From Paraburkholderia hayleyella (GTDB lineage Bacteria; Pseudomonadota; Gammaproteobacteria; Burkholderiales; Burkholderiaceae), in NCBI RefSeq assembly GCF_009455685.1, contig NZ_QPES01000001.1, positions 2,046,001 through 2,110,000 of the forward strand: a stretch of DNA of 64,000 nucleotides. Direction: 5' to 3'. Below the pieces are notes generated by a model. It saw nothing but the letters and a program-made list of their open reading frames with translations, was not told the origin of the DNA and did not search any database. The position numbers and the translations under genes were made by a program. This document shows positions 17,518 to 26,968 of the stretch, piece by piece (the stretch's first letter is position 1; each line of letters begins with the position of its first letter).

Positions 17518-18300
17518 CTAGCGCTCGTTGTCGAATGCAGCCAGATATTCGGCCCAGTGCGGCGCGGCTTCTTGCGCTAGCGCATTTTTGACCAGCACGA
17601 TTTCGTCCGCATATTCCGCGGATGAAAACCCACCGCGCATCAACTGAAAACGGCAATACAGCAAATAAGTATTCACCACATCGGTTTCGCAGTACGCCCG
17701 GATGGCTTCGAGCTGTCCATCCTGGAACGCCTGCCACACCTGGGCGCCATCCATGCCGAGCTTGCCAGGAAAACCGCACAGGCGCGCCAGTGCATCCAGC
17801 GGCGCATTCGCCCGTGCCTGGTACATGGCCAGCACGTCCATCAGGTCGGTATGCCGCGCATGGTAACGGCTGATGTAGTTATTCCATTTGAAATCACGAT
17901 CATCTTCGCCAACATCCCAGTAACGGCTGGCGGCAATCCCGTGAAGCAGCGCCCGGTAATTCAGCACGGGCAAATCGAACCCACCACCGTTCCATGACAC
18001 CAGTTGCGGTGTGTACTTCTCGATCACCCGGTAAAACGACTGAACCAGCGCGGCCTCGCCATCAGCCGCCGTGCCCAGCGAACGAACACGAAAACCGTTG
18101 TTGTCACGAAAAACGCATGAAATCGCAGTGATCCGCTGCAGGTAATGGGGCAAAAAATCGCTTCCGGTTTTTTCGCGGCGCGCGGCAAAGGCTTGCGCGG
18201 CCACCTCGGCATCGCTCAGCGTGACGGGAAGATCGTGCAGACGGCGCAGGCCTGCCACATCGGGAACAGTCTCGATGTCAAAAACAAGAATCGGGGTCAT
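17518..18300 (-). CDS. Predicted 3'-5' exonuclease of the PolB/RNase H-like fold
   Basis: A 260-residue protein starting MTPILVFDIETVPD, the DxE (ExoI) motif of DEDD exonucleases. It continues with LVSWNGGGFDLPVL (ExoII) and YCETDVVNTYLLY (ExoIII-like, YxxxD). It resembles the stand-alone PolB-like exonucleases of proteobacteria; substrate unknown. ATG 18300 is preferred over GTG 18330. The start is only 4 bp after the rpoS stop, implying co-transcription and probably coupling with rpoS. Confidence 0.85.
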   Translation of the reverse strand: MTPILVFDIETVPDVAGLRRLHDLPVTLSDAEVAAQAFAARREKTGSDFLPHYLQRITAISCVFRDNNGFRVRSLGTAADGEAALVQSFYRVIEKYTPQLVSWNGGGFDLPVLNYRALLHGIAASRYWDVGEDDRDFKWNNYISRYHARHTDLMDVLAMYQARANAPLDALARLCGFPGKLGMDGAQVWQAFQDGQLEAIRAYCETDVVNTYLLYCRFQLMRGGFSSAEYADEIVLVKNALAQEAAPHWAEYLAAFDNER

Positions 18301-18304
18301 GACG

Positions 18305-19411
18305 TTATAAGACGGCGTCCTTGCGCACACCGTTAGAGGCGAAAAAGCGCTTGAGCCGGAGCAGCGCTTCTTGCTGGATTTGCCTGACGCGTTCGCGCGT
18401 CAGGCCCATTTCATCAGCCAGCTCTTCGAGCGTGGCCGGCTCAAGGTGATTCAGGCCGAAGCGGCGTTCAATCACGTGCCGATGCTTGTTCGAAAGCCGC
18501 GCCAGCCACACTCTTGTTAGCGTTTCAAGCTCACGGTGCTGAACTTCGGTATCCGGAGAATGGCTTTGATCGTCAGACAGCAAATCGAGCAGGCTGCTGG
18601 CGGGATCAAGATCGAGCGGGGCATCCAGTGATGCCGTGTGTTCATTGAGCGCCAGGATATCGATCACTTCGTCGTGCGTCTTGCCGGTCAGGTAGGCGAT
18701 ATCGTCGATGCTGGCATCGCGGCGCTCAGCGGCCTCGCCGGTATTCATCGAATTTTTTTCCAGATGGCGCTTGGCGCGCAGCACCTGGTTAAGCTCACGG
18801 ATCACGTGCACCGGCAAACGGACGGTGCGTGCCTGATTCATGATGGCGCGCTCGATGCTTTGGCGAATCCACCACGTCGCATAGGTCGAAAAACGAAAAC
18901 CCCGCGTGGGGTCGAATTTTTCAATCGCATGCATCAGGCCAAGATTGCCTTCTTCGATCAAATCCAGCAGCGGCACACCGCGATTGAGATAACCCTTGGC
19001 GATACTCACGACGAGCCGCAAGTTACGCTCGATCATCACTTGCCGCGCCTCGAACTCACCGGCTTTCGCCAGCCTGGAATAGCGCTGTTCTTCTTCAACG
19101 GTGAGCAGCGGTTTGACGCTGATCCGGTTCAGGTAATGCTGGATGGTGTCAGCGGTCAGTTCGGCCTGGAGTATTGCGCGGAAATCATCGGCGTCCGGAA
19201 TGGCCGCTCCGCTTGCGGCACGCTCGTGCACATCAGGCAAAACACCACCGGCACCGGCACCGCTGGAATCGTCAGCCGCCTGAACCTCATCGAAATCGCC
19301 ATCGCTGTCATCGGCCAGGTCCGAAACGTCTTCGTCTTCCACCGGAGCCGGCGTGGTTTGACGGAGCGGATCGGCATCGGCTTGCAGCGAGGGGCGCTTC
19401 GATTTCGGCAT
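18305..19411 (-). CDS. rpoS: Stationary-phase sigma factor RpoS
   Basis: A 368-residue sigma-70 family protein. Region 1.2 (DTIQHYLNRISVKPLLT), region 2 (RNLRLVVSIAKGYLNRG, DLIEEGNLGLMHAIEKFDP, RGFRFSTYATWWIRQSIERA), region 3 and the region 4 helix-turn-helix (LEELADEMGLTRERVRQIQ) are all present. The 70-residue N-terminus is acidic and lineage-specific. It follows nlpD by 11 bp in surE-pcm-nlpD-rpoS; in relatives the main rpoS promoter is inside nlpD. Confidence 0.96.
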   Translation of the reverse strand: MPKSKRPSLQADADPLRQTTPAPVEDEDVSDLADDSDGDFDEVQAADDSSGAGAGGVLPDVHERAASGAAIPDADDFRAILQAELTADTIQHYLNRISVKPLLTVEEEQRYSRLAKAGEFEARQVMIERNLRLVVSIAKGYLNRGVPLLDLIEEGNLGLMHAIEKFDPTRGFRFSTYATWWIRQSIERAIMNQARTVRLPVHVIRELNQVLRAKRHLEKNSMNTGEAAERRDASIDDIAYLTGKTHDEVIDILALNEHTASLDAPLDLDPASSLLDLLSDDQSHSPDTEVQHRELETLTRVWLARLSNKHRHVIERRFGLNHLEPATLEELADEMGLTRERVRQIQQEALLRLKRFFASNGVRKDAVL

Positions 19412-19422
19412 GGTCGTATCGC

Positions 19423-20334
19423 TTATTGCGGCGGCAAATACTTCATTGGATCGACAGGCTTGCCCTGCCGGCGAACTTCGAAATGCAGCATCACACGGTC
19501 TGAATCGCTATTGCCCATTTCGGCGATCTTCTGCCCGCGAGTCACGGCATCACCTTCTTTTACCATCAAAGCGCGGTTATGTGCGTACGCCGTGAGATAA
19601 GTTGCATCGTGTTTGATAATAATCAGGTTGCCGTAGCCGCGCAGTCCATTTCCGGCGTAGACCACACGGCCATCAGCAGAAGCCTTGACCGGATCGCCCG
19701 CCGCCCCGCCGATATTCAAACCCTTGTTTTTTGAATCGTCGAACGTGCCCAGAATCGGTCCCTGGACGGGCCATGCGAACGTCACGCCGCCTGCCGCCGC
19801 GGACGTGTCACCGCTCACCGTGCTGGCCGGCGACACCCCGGAAGTGCCCGTCGTGCCAGCACCATAAACCGGCGGCACCGTGGCCATGCCAGACGAGCCG
19901 GCCGATGTGCCCATGCCGCCCACAGGCGACGTGACCACACCCGGCGTCAAGGCATTCGTCACGGCATTCCCGCCCCCTTGAGCGACGCGCAGCAACTGGC
20001 CGACTTCGATCTGGTTCGGGTTGACCAGATTGTTCCAGGCTGCGATGTCGCGGTAGTTTTGTCCATTTTCGAGCGCAATCCGGTACAGGGTGTCGCCGGG
20101 CTTGACCCTGTAATATCCCGGCGGCGGCGGGCCAAGCGGCACGGCAGGCTGCAGGCTGCCCTGCGTGCCAAGCGTGCCGGAACGGTCAATGACAGGCGCC
20201 TGGTCAAAACGTGAAGACATGCACGCTGTCATCAGCAAAGACAGCGCAATCACGCACACGCTGCGTTGCATGGCGCTTAGACGAACATTCGGAAGGGTTT
20301 TTTGCATCGCGCTCAGCATACTCATCGGTGTCAA
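19423..20334 (-). CDS. nlpD: NlpD-type LysM/M23 lipoprotein with degenerate peptidase site
   Basis: A lipobox (SLLMTAC) gives a lipoprotein, followed by a LysM domain (YRVKPGDTLYRIALENGQ), a Gly/Thr/Ser-rich linker and a C-terminal LytM (M23) domain. The usual zinc ligands of HxGxD and HxH appear as NKGLNIG and MLHFE, so the domain is probably non-catalytic and acts as an activator of cell-division amidases, as in E. coli NlpD/EnvC. The TTG at 20334 overlaps the pcm stop and has GGAG 4 nt upstream; ATG 20325 or 20319 are alternatives. Confidence 0.9.
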   Translation of the reverse strand: MTPMSMLSAMQKTLPNVRLSAMQRSVCVIALSLLMTACMSSRFDQAPVIDRSGTLGTQGSLQPAVPLGPPPPGYYRVKPGDTLYRIALENGQNYRDIAAWNNLVNPNQIEVGQLLRVAQGGGNAVTNALTPGVVTSPVGGMGTSAGSSGMATVPPVYGAGTTGTSGVSPASTVSGDTSAAAGGVTFAWPVQGPILGTFDDSKNKGLNIGGAAGDPVKASADGRVVYAGNGLRGYGNLIIIKHDATYLTAYAHNRALMVKEGDAVTRGQKIAEMGNSDSDRVMLHFEVRRQGKPVDPMKYLPPQ

Positions 20335-21170
20335 ATCACTCCGGATTTTAAAGGTACAAAGAAAACGCGATCAAGCTGCGATTCACGCCATTGCGCGGCA
20401 CCTGTGCGCTCAACCAGGGTGAGCACCTGCGCGGACCCTTCCTGCCCGCCGACCGGCGCAACCAGCCGGCCACCAATCGTGAGTTGCTCAAGCAACGCAG
20501 GCGGCACATCGAGGCCCGCTGCGGCAATCACGATGGCATCGAACGGCGCGGCGGAAAGCAGGCCGATGCGGCCATCGCCATAGTGCAACCGCAGGTTTGG
20601 AATACGCAACGGGCGCAGATTTGTCTTGGCGCGCTCATAAAGCGGTTTGATCCGTTCGATCGAATACACGTCATGGGCAACCTGGCTCAATACGGCTGCC
20701 TGATAACCGCAGCCCGTGCCAATTTCAAGTACGTTTTTCAGGCGGCGGCCCGCCACGGCCAGCTCAATCATCCGCGCCACGACCGAGGGCTTCGAGATTG
20801 TCTGATGATGGCCAATGGGAAGCGCGGCATCTTCATAAGCCTGAGCGGCAAGCCCCGGGTCCACGAACAGATGGCGCGGCACGCTGGCCATCGCATTCAG
20901 TACAGATTGATCGGTAATATGGGCCCGAAGCCGCTCCACCATGCGCTCACGCACCCGCTCCGAGGTCAGGGCGAGCGTACGATTGAGCACCATATTGGGC
21001 GTGCTGCTCCGCTCACTGCTCCGGGATGGCGGACGAGACGCATTGGGCTCGGCGCGCGCGCCAGCACCCGCTGATGCCGCTCCGCGTTCGGTGCGCCCTT
21101 CAACCCGGCGCGGCTCACGAACCAGATCTTCGAGCCCCAGTGGAAAACGTCTGGCGCGCCCGCCGCTCAT
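20331..21170 (-). CDS. pcm: Protein-L-isoaspartate O-methyltransferase
   Basis: A 279-residue enzyme that methylates isoaspartyl residues in damaged proteins. The Pcm hallmark (PRHLFVDP, GHHQTISKPSVVARM) and SAM motif LEIGTGCGYQAAVL are present, as is YGDGRIGL. An extra N-terminal extension of about 70 Arg/Ser-rich residues precedes the catalytic part. ATG 21170 overlaps the surE stop by ATGA. Confidence 0.94.
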   Translation of the reverse strand: MSGGRARRFPLGLEDLVREPRRVEGRTERGAASAGAGARAEPNASRPPSRSSERSSTPNMVLNRTLALTSERVRERMVERLRAHITDQSVLNAMASVPRHLFVDPGLAAQAYEDAALPIGHHQTISKPSVVARMIELAVAGRRLKNVLEIGTGCGYQAAVLSQVAHDVYSIERIKPLYERAKTNLRPLRIPNLRLHYGDGRIGLLSAAPFDAIVIAAAGLDVPPALLEQLTIGGRLVAPVGGQEGSAQVLTLVERTGAAQWRESQLDRVFFVPLKSGVI

Positions 21171-21925
21171 GAAGCCTCGCCTCGCGTGCCGGCCCAGTTC
21201 GCCGTCGCGTCGAGCATCTGGGTATGCGTCAAATCAAGCTGAAGCGGCGTAATTGAAACATGGCCGTTAGCGACCGCGTGAAAATCGGTGCCCTCGCTCG
21301 CATCGCGCGCGCTGCCAGCAGGGCCAATCCAGTAGATCGGTTCACCACGCGGGTTGGTCTGGGCAATCACGGGCTGGGACGGATGGCGTTTGCCCAGACG
21401 GGTCACGCGCCAGTCGCCGAGCTGGTCATAAGGCAGATTGGGAATATTGACGTTGAGTAGCGGATGGCCCGGTAACGGATAGGCGAGATAATGCGCCACG
21501 ATTTGCGCAGCCACGCGCGCCGCATCCGCGAGATGGCCCCAGTCCTTGTCCGCGAGCGAAAAGGCAATGGCCGGCACACCGAACATGATGCCTTCGGTCG
21601 CGGCGGCGACCGTGCCCGAATACAGCGTGTCTTCGCCCATGTTCTGGCCATTGTTGATGCCAGACACAACCAGATCGGGCCGCTCGTCGAGCATGCCAGT
21701 CAGGGCAATATGCACTGAATCAGTGGGGGTGCCATTGACATAATAAAAACCATTCGACGCGCGCAATACCGACAACGGCCGCGACAGCGTTAATGAATTC
21801 GATGCGCCACTACAGTTCTGTTCCGGAGCCATGACGGTGATCTCCGCCAGCGGCTTGAGCGCTTCGTAAAGCGCCGCAAGTCCTGGAGCGAGATAGCCAT
21901 CATCATTGCTGAGTAAGATTCGCAT
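21167..21925 (-). CDS. surE: 5'-nucleotidase SurE
   Basis: From ATG 21925 the product starts MRILLSNDDGYLAPG, the exact SurE N-terminus with metal-binding Asp8-Asp9; 252 residues is the normal length. SGINNGQNMGEDTLYSGTVAAA is the second conserved metal/substrate region. SurE removes phosphate from nucleoside monophosphates and short polyphosphate. The open frame extends 47 codons further upstream without conservation. It is the first gene of surE-pcm-nlpD-rpoS. Confidence 0.95.
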   Translation of the reverse strand: MRILLSNDDGYLAPGLAALYEALKPLAEITVMAPEQNCSGASNSLTLSRPLSVLRASNGFYYVNGTPTDSVHIALTGMLDERPDLVVSGINNGQNMGEDTLYSGTVAAATEGIMFGVPAIAFSLADKDWGHLADAARVAAQIVAHYLAYPLPGHPLLNVNIPNLPYDQLGDWRVTRLGKRHPSQPVIAQTNPRGEPIYWIGPAGSARDASEGTDFHAVANGHVSITPLQLDLTHTQMLDATANWAGTRGEAS

Positions 21926-22077
21926 CCGGCGATTGTAACCGAGGAATGTGAGCGCGAGAGCGGCGCCCGGAGGCAAGCCTGCCTCCGCGCTTTGTGCTGG
22001 ATTCAGAGGAAAACAGGCACGGCGGCCAAGGCAGGCAAACAACCTGGATAAACCGGTGCCCTGCACTCGCTACGCGT

Positions 22078-23292
22078 TCAGACCACCTGTTGTGCCCGCA
22101 AGCGGGCGATGTCCTCCGCGGTGTAGCCCAGTGAGTCCAGAACCTGGTCGGTATGCTCACCCAGCTCCGGCCCCAGCCAGCGGGTTGCGCCAGGCGTTTG
22201 TGAAAATTTCGGTGTCACCGCAGGCAAGGCAATCTCGCAATCATCCTGCCAGCCAAAACGCTCGATCATCTGGCGCGCCAGATATTGCGGATCGCTGAAC
22301 ATCTCCGCGGCACTGTAAATGCGTCCGGCCGGCACCTCCGCGGCATGGAGCACCGCCAGCGCGGCATCAATGGTGCGCGGCGCGAGCCAGGCGGCAATCG
22401 CCTCATCGATTTCCTGGGTCCGCGGCACGCGGCCATCGTTGTGCGCCAGCGTGACGTCGTCGGCCAGATCGGTACGCTCGATCGCCTGCATCAGCCGTTT
22501 GAAAATCGGATCGCTATTGCCGCCAATCACAATGCTGCCATCGCTGCAAGCATAGGTATTCGATGGCACGATGCCAGGCAACGCCGCACCCGTGCGCTCA
22601 CGCACCATGCCATACATCCCGTACTCGGGCACGACGCTTTCCATCATGTTGAACACGGCTTCGTACAGGGCGACATCGACAACTTGCCCCGCGCCGCCAT
22701 TCACGTTGCGGTGATGCAGCGCCATCAGCGCGCCGATCACGCCATGCAACGCCGCAATCGAATCGCCGATGGAAATGCCGATGCGCGGCGGCGGCATGTC
22801 CGGGTAACCCGTGATGTGGCGCAATCCGCCCATGGATTCAGCGATGGCGCCAAAGCCAGGGCGATCCCGGTAAGGCCCCGTTTGCCCATACCCTGAAAGC
22901 CGCACCATCACGAGCCCCGGATGATTGGCCGAAAGCACGTCATACCCGAGCCCGAGTTTTTCCAGCAGCCCCGGACGAAAGTTCTCGATCACGATATCGG
23001 CTTGCCCGGCCAGGCGCCGCACGATCTCTTTACCTTCGGCGGATTTCAGATTGACCGTCACGGATTTTTTGTTGCGCGCCTGCACGGCCCACCATAAGGA
23101 CGTGCCGCCAACAGGCGGATACAACGCGCGCCATTTGCGTAGCGGATCGCCACCACGAGGATCTTCGATCTTGATCACCTCGGCGCCGAATTCACCCAGC
23201 AAGCGCGCGGCAAAGGGCCCTGCGATCAACGTGCCGAGTTCGAGCACCTTGACGCCCGCAAGCGGGCCTCCTGAAGAAGTCGTTTCGCTCAT
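22078..23292 (-). CDS. CaiB/BaiF family (class III) CoA-transferase
   Basis: A 404-residue class III CoA-transferase. N-terminal VLELGTLIAGPFAARLLGEFGAEVIKIE and NKKSVTVNLK are family signatures; the active-site Asp is in VVDVALYEAVFNMME. Such enzymes move CoA between carboxylic acids. The specific acid cannot be read from sequence; succinyl-CoA-dependent dicarboxylate transfer is common in relatives. It has its own upstream region with a 6-bp tandem repeat. Confidence 0.9.
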   Translation of the reverse strand: MSETTSSGGPLAGVKVLELGTLIAGPFAARLLGEFGAEVIKIEDPRGGDPLRKWRALYPPVGGTSLWWAVQARNKKSVTVNLKSAEGKEIVRRLAGQADIVIENFRPGLLEKLGLGYDVLSANHPGLVMVRLSGYGQTGPYRDRPGFGAIAESMGGLRHITGYPDMPPPRIGISIGDSIAALHGVIGALMALHHRNVNGGAGQVVDVALYEAVFNMMESVVPEYGMYGMVRERTGAALPGIVPSNTYACSDGSIVIGGNSDPIFKRLMQAIERTDLADDVTLAHNDGRVPRTQEIDEAIAAWLAPRTIDAALAVLHAAEVPAGRIYSAAEMFSDPQYLARQMIERFGWQDDCEIALPAVTPKFSQTPGATRWLGPELGEHTDQVLDSLGYTAEDIARLRAQQVV

Positions 23293-23304
23293 GGATATCC
23301 TGTT

Positions 23305-23334
23305 TCAGTGTCAGTGTCAGTGTCAGTGTCAGTG
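23305..23334. repeat. Five copies of a 6-bp tandem repeat upstream of the CoA-transferase
   Basis: TCAGTG is repeated five times without error, 12-42 bp upstream of ATG 23292 in the position of the leader and ribosome-binding region. No conventional ribosome site is visible between the array and the start codon. Confidence 0.95.
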
Positions 23335-23376
23335 CAGCCGGGATCGGACAAGCGGACTACGCGACAACACCGCGGG

Positions 23377-23973
23377 CTACAGCGAGCGTCTGTCGAGCAT
23401 CGCGCGGGCAATCGTGCCCGCGTCCACGTATTCGAGCTCTCCGCCGACCGGCACACCCCGCGCCAGCCGCGTCACGCTCAGGCCACGTGCCTTGAGCGTT
23501 TGCCCGAGATAATGAGCCGTCGCTTCGCCTTCGTTCGTGAAATTGGTTGCCAGCACGACTTCGCAGACGACGCCGTCCAGTGCTCGCCGGACCAGGCGGT
23601 CAAAATGAATTTCTTTGGGACCAATACCGTCGAGCGGGCTCAGACGCCCCATCAGCACAAAATACAGGCCGCGGTAAGTCAGGGTCTGCTCAAGCATGAT
23701 CTGGTCGGCAGGGGTTTCGACGACGCACAAGAGCGTCGGATCCCGCTGCTCGTCATTGCACACCTCGCAAATCTGTGTCGCGGTGAAGGTATTGCATTTC
23801 TCGCAATGCTGGAGATGCTCGGTGGCAAAGAGCAGCGTACGTCCGAGTTTTTCAGCGCCCGCGCGATCATGCTGCATCAGGTGATAGGCCATGCGTTGCG
23901 CGGATTTTGGCCCGACACCTGGCAGTGCGCGAAGCGCTTCGACGAGCGCCGATAAGGCGGAAGGTTGTTTCAT
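23377..23973 (-). CDS. recR: Recombination mediator RecR
   Basis: A 198-residue protein with an N-terminal helix-hairpin-helix (LPGVGPKSAQRMAYHL), a four-Cys zinc finger (CEKCNTFTATQICEVC) and a Toprim domain (LLCVVETPADQIMLEQT, VVLATNFTNEGEATAHYL). RecR with RecO/RecF loads RecA on gapped DNA. It is the last gene of dnaX-ybaB-recR. Confidence 0.96.
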   Translation of the reverse strand: MKQPSALSALVEALRALPGVGPKSAQRMAYHLMQHDRAGAEKLGRTLLFATEHLQHCEKCNTFTATQICEVCNDEQRDPTLLCVVETPADQIMLEQTLTYRGLYFVLMGRLSPLDGIGPKEIHFDRLVRRALDGVVCEVVLATNFTNEGEATAHYLGQTLKARGLSVTRLARGVPVGGELEYVDAGTIARAMLDRRSL

Positions 23974-24104
23974 GCTGCACCAGCGTGGCGAAAGAAGAAA
24001 TCGCGCAACCGGGCGAACCGCGCAGGCGGCCAGCCCGGGAGAAAATCAGGCAAAACGATCAGGGCAGCGGCTGTGCGAGATACGCCGCACAAGCAGGGTA
24101 CAGA

Positions 24105-24431
24105 TCAGAATGGCAGCTTGAAGCCAGGCGGCAGCGGCATGCCGGAGGTCATGCCGCCCATTCTTTTCTGGGTTTCGGCTTCGGCCTTGCGAACCGCATC
24201 GTTAAATGCCGCGGCGACGAGGTCTTCGAGCATATCCTTGTCGTCGGCCAGCAGGCTCGGGTCAATCACGACACGGCGCACATCGTTCTTGCACGTCATG
24301 ACCACCTTGACCAGACCCGCACCGGACTGCCCTTCGACATCAATCAAGGCAAGCTCTTCCTGCATCTTTTTCATGTTTTCCTGCATTTGCTGAGCTTGTT
24401 TCATCAGCCCTGCGAGTTGGCCTTTCATCAT
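24105..24431 (-). CDS. ybaB: Nucleoid-associated protein YbaB/EbfC
   Basis: A 108-residue protein with the YbaB pattern: a Met/Gln-rich N-terminal helix (GLMKQAQQMQENMKKMQEEL), then a beta sheet (VKVVMTCKNDVRRVVIDPSLL) and DLVAAAFNDAVRKAE. It binds DNA as a dimer. It lies between dnaX and recR, its near-universal position. Confidence 0.95.
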   Translation of the reverse strand: MMKGQLAGLMKQAQQMQENMKKMQEELALIDVEGQSGAGLVKVVMTCKNDVRRVVIDPSLLADDKDMLEDLVAAAFNDAVRKAEAETQKRMGGMTSGMPLPPGFKLPF

Positions 24432-24496
24432 GGACGTGCTCCTTTATCTGAACTGGATTATCAAAAACAGGGGAAACGGCGCGCCTCGCGCCGTCA

Positions 24497-26968
24497 TCAA
24501 TCTGGGGAGAGCCCTAAACTGCCACCCGACGCAGCAGGGGCTGGAGCAGGCAAAACAGGCCTGATCGAATCCTGAACGACGCGTGCGTCAAACTCGCGGA
24601 TCAGTGCCTGGACAAAAGGATCGGCGTGAATATCACGCTCGGCTTCCTGCTGACGCTGTGCGCGCAACACGCTATCGATCACGGCTGCCGTGCGGTGCAC
24701 CGGGCCCACCTCAACCTGGACTTCGACTGTCCGGGCAAGACGCTCTGCGAGCGCCGTCTTGAGCTTGGCCACCTGGGCTGCATCGGCATATTGCGGCACC
24801 GCGACGCTCAGCTTGAGCGTGCTGCCTTCAAGCGCTGTCAGTTCACTGTTGCAAGCCAGTTGGCAAGCGATGCCCTTGAGCGGCAAACTCGCGGCCAGCG
24901 CGGGCCAGTCGCCCGCAAAACCGATGGCATCCAGCGCAATGGTGGCGGGCAAACTGGCGAGATCAACGACCGGCAGCGCAGGCGCAACAGAGGATGTTTT
25001 ACCTGCGGCGGCCGGCTTGCTCGTTGAAACGGAAAGATAAGCGTCATCAGGTGCGGCGGAAAAAACCTCGTCCGGCGCGAACGGCTGATAATCCGCAAAA
25101 GGCGCATCGTCCCAGGGGGGCGTGGCTGTAGCGCTTTCGGACGGCGCGCCAGGGGACAAACGTGCGGCGCCATGTTCCCTGCCGTGTTTGTCTGGAGTGC
25201 TCGTGCCCGATGGCGCCACACGCCTTGCCGCACCCGGCAGCGGTACGTTGATGCGTGGCGCAGCGGCCCGGGGCTTCACGACAGCGTGCCCGGCCGTCGC
25301 AGTGGACGCTCGGGAATCCGCTGAAACCTTCATGCCCGCACTGCGCAACACATCCAGCGCAGCACTTGCCCCGCCCGCCGGACGCGACGGCGCGGCGGGC
25401 CGTTCAGCCGCATTCGCTCCGTGATCAGGTTCGGGCGGGGCGGATATCGCCACAGGTGTATTCCGTTGGGAATCCGTTGTATCGGGAATAACAGCGACAG
25501 CGACTTCCTCTGGGGCGAACGCTGGCGCGATCTCATCAACCACTGCGGCAGCGGCCTGCGGCACAACGTTCACGTCCCCTGCCTGCGATGCCGCTGTGAC
25601 AACCGTCGCATCCAGTTCCAGTTTCAGGGCAAGGGATGCAGGCTCGCCTGGCATGTCTGTCTGAGCAAGCGCATCAGCGCTGGGTTCGGCAACCTGTACT
25701 GGGACGGCCACCTGACTGGGCGCTGGGCGCGATTTTTCGAACCCGGCCCCAGAAACAGAGGCCTGCGCCGCCTGAACTTCCTGCGCCGCCTGAACATTAA
25801 CTGCGGGCGCGGCACGTTCGTCGCGCCTGGCAGGCGTGTGCCCTTCCAGCGTGACCCGGCGCGGACCATTGACCGGAATGGCCGATGCCGGCTCAAACGC
25901 CAGCATTCGCAGCAGTGTCATCGTAAAACCAGCGTATTCATCTGGGGCAAGACCCAGCTCACTGCGGCCTATCGTGGCGATCTGATAGAAAAGCTGGACA
26001 TGTTCGGCGCTCAGCGCATCGGCAAAGCGCCGCAAATCACCGGCTTCCGGCCACTCGTCCAGCACCGACGACGGCGCGAATTGCGCCCAGGCCACGCGGT
26101 GCAGCAGGCTCGCCAGATCCTGCAGCGCCGTCGCAAAAGACAGGCTGCGCAGCGCCATTTCATCGGCCACGGCCAGCACGGCCGCGCCATCGCCTGCCAC
26201 GAGCGCATCCAGCAGCCGCACCAGATAGCTCTGGTCCAGCGCACCCAGCATGCCGCACACGGCGTCTTCTGTGATCTGGTTGGCCGAGTAGGCAATGGCC
26301 TGATCGGTCAGCGACAACGCATCGCGCATCGAGCCGTCTGCCGCGCGGGCCAGCAGGCGCAATGCCTGGATCTCGAATGGCACCTGCTCTTCGCCGAGGA
26401 TATGCTCCAGATGAGACACGATATGACCGGCTGGCATCTGCTTCAGATTGAACTGCAGGCAGCGCGACAGCACAGTAACGGGAATTTTTTGTGGATCGGT
26501 GGTGGCAAGAATGAACTTGACGTGCGCGGGCGGTTCTTCCAGCGTTTTCAGCATGGCATTGAACGCGTGATTGGTCAGCATGTGCACTTCGTCGATCATA
26601 TAGACCTTGAAGCGCGCATCGACCGGCGCATAGACAGCCCGCTCAAGCAATGCCGCCATTTCGTCGACCCCGCGATTGCTCGCCGCATCCATTTCGACAT
26701 AATCGACAAAACGGCCGGCATCGATTTCGCGGCACGCACGGCATACACCGCACGGCGTCGAACTCACCCCTTTTTCACAATTGAGCGCCTTGGCAAAAAT
26801 ACGCGAGAGCGTTGTTTTGCCCACGCCCCGTGTGCCAGTAAACAAATAAGCGTGATGCAGGCGTCCGCCGTCGAGCGCATGCGTCAGCGCGCGTACTACG
26901 TGTTCCTGTCCGACGAGCGAGGCAAAATCTTTCGGCCGCCATTTGCGTGCGAGAACTTGATAGGTCAT
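24497..26968 (-). CDS. dnaX: DNA polymerase III subunits gamma/tau
   Basis: An 823-residue clamp-loader ATPase. The N-terminus MTYQVLARKWRPKDFASLVGQ is typical; Walker A is GTRGVGKTTL, the zinc-binding cysteines lie in CEKGVSSTPCGVCRAC, Walker B is VYMIDEVHML and the sensor region is FILATTDPQKIP. A Pro/Ala-rich linker (about 370-650) separates it from the tau-specific C-terminal domain. No A6G-type slippery sequence was noticed. SRP RNA lies 240 bp upstream on the same strand. Confidence 0.96.
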   Translation of the reverse strand: MTYQVLARKWRPKDFASLVGQEHVVRALTHALDGGRLHHAYLFTGTRGVGKTTLSRIFAKALNCEKGVSSTPCGVCRACREIDAGRFVDYVEMDAASNRGVDEMAALLERAVYAPVDARFKVYMIDEVHMLTNHAFNAMLKTLEEPPAHVKFILATTDPQKIPVTVLSRCLQFNLKQMPAGHIVSHLEHILGEEQVPFEIQALRLLARAADGSMRDALSLTDQAIAYSANQITEDAVCGMLGALDQSYLVRLLDALVAGDGAAVLAVADEMALRSLSFATALQDLASLLHRVAWAQFAPSSVLDEWPEAGDLRRFADALSAEHVQLFYQIATIGRSELGLAPDEYAGFTMTLLRMLAFEPASAIPVNGPRRVTLEGHTPARRDERAAPAVNVQAAQEVQAAQASVSGAGFEKSRPAPSQVAVPVQVAEPSADALAQTDMPGEPASLALKLELDATVVTAASQAGDVNVVPQAAAAVVDEIAPAFAPEEVAVAVIPDTTDSQRNTPVAISAPPEPDHGANAAERPAAPSRPAGGASAALDVLRSAGMKVSADSRASTATAGHAVVKPRAAAPRINVPLPGAARRVAPSGTSTPDKHGREHGAARLSPGAPSESATATPPWDDAPFADYQPFAPDEVFSAAPDDAYLSVSTSKPAAAGKTSSVAPALPVVDLASLPATIALDAIGFAGDWPALAASLPLKGIACQLACNSELTALEGSTLKLSVAVPQYADAAQVAKLKTALAERLARTVEVQVEVGPVHRTAAVIDSVLRAQRQQEAERDIHADPFVQALIREFDARVVQDSIRPVLPAPAPAASGGSLGLSPD

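Noticed and set aside
21926..22066. Longer SurE start
   Set aside because: SurE proteins begin at the MRILLSNDDG motif; upstream residues are not conserved.
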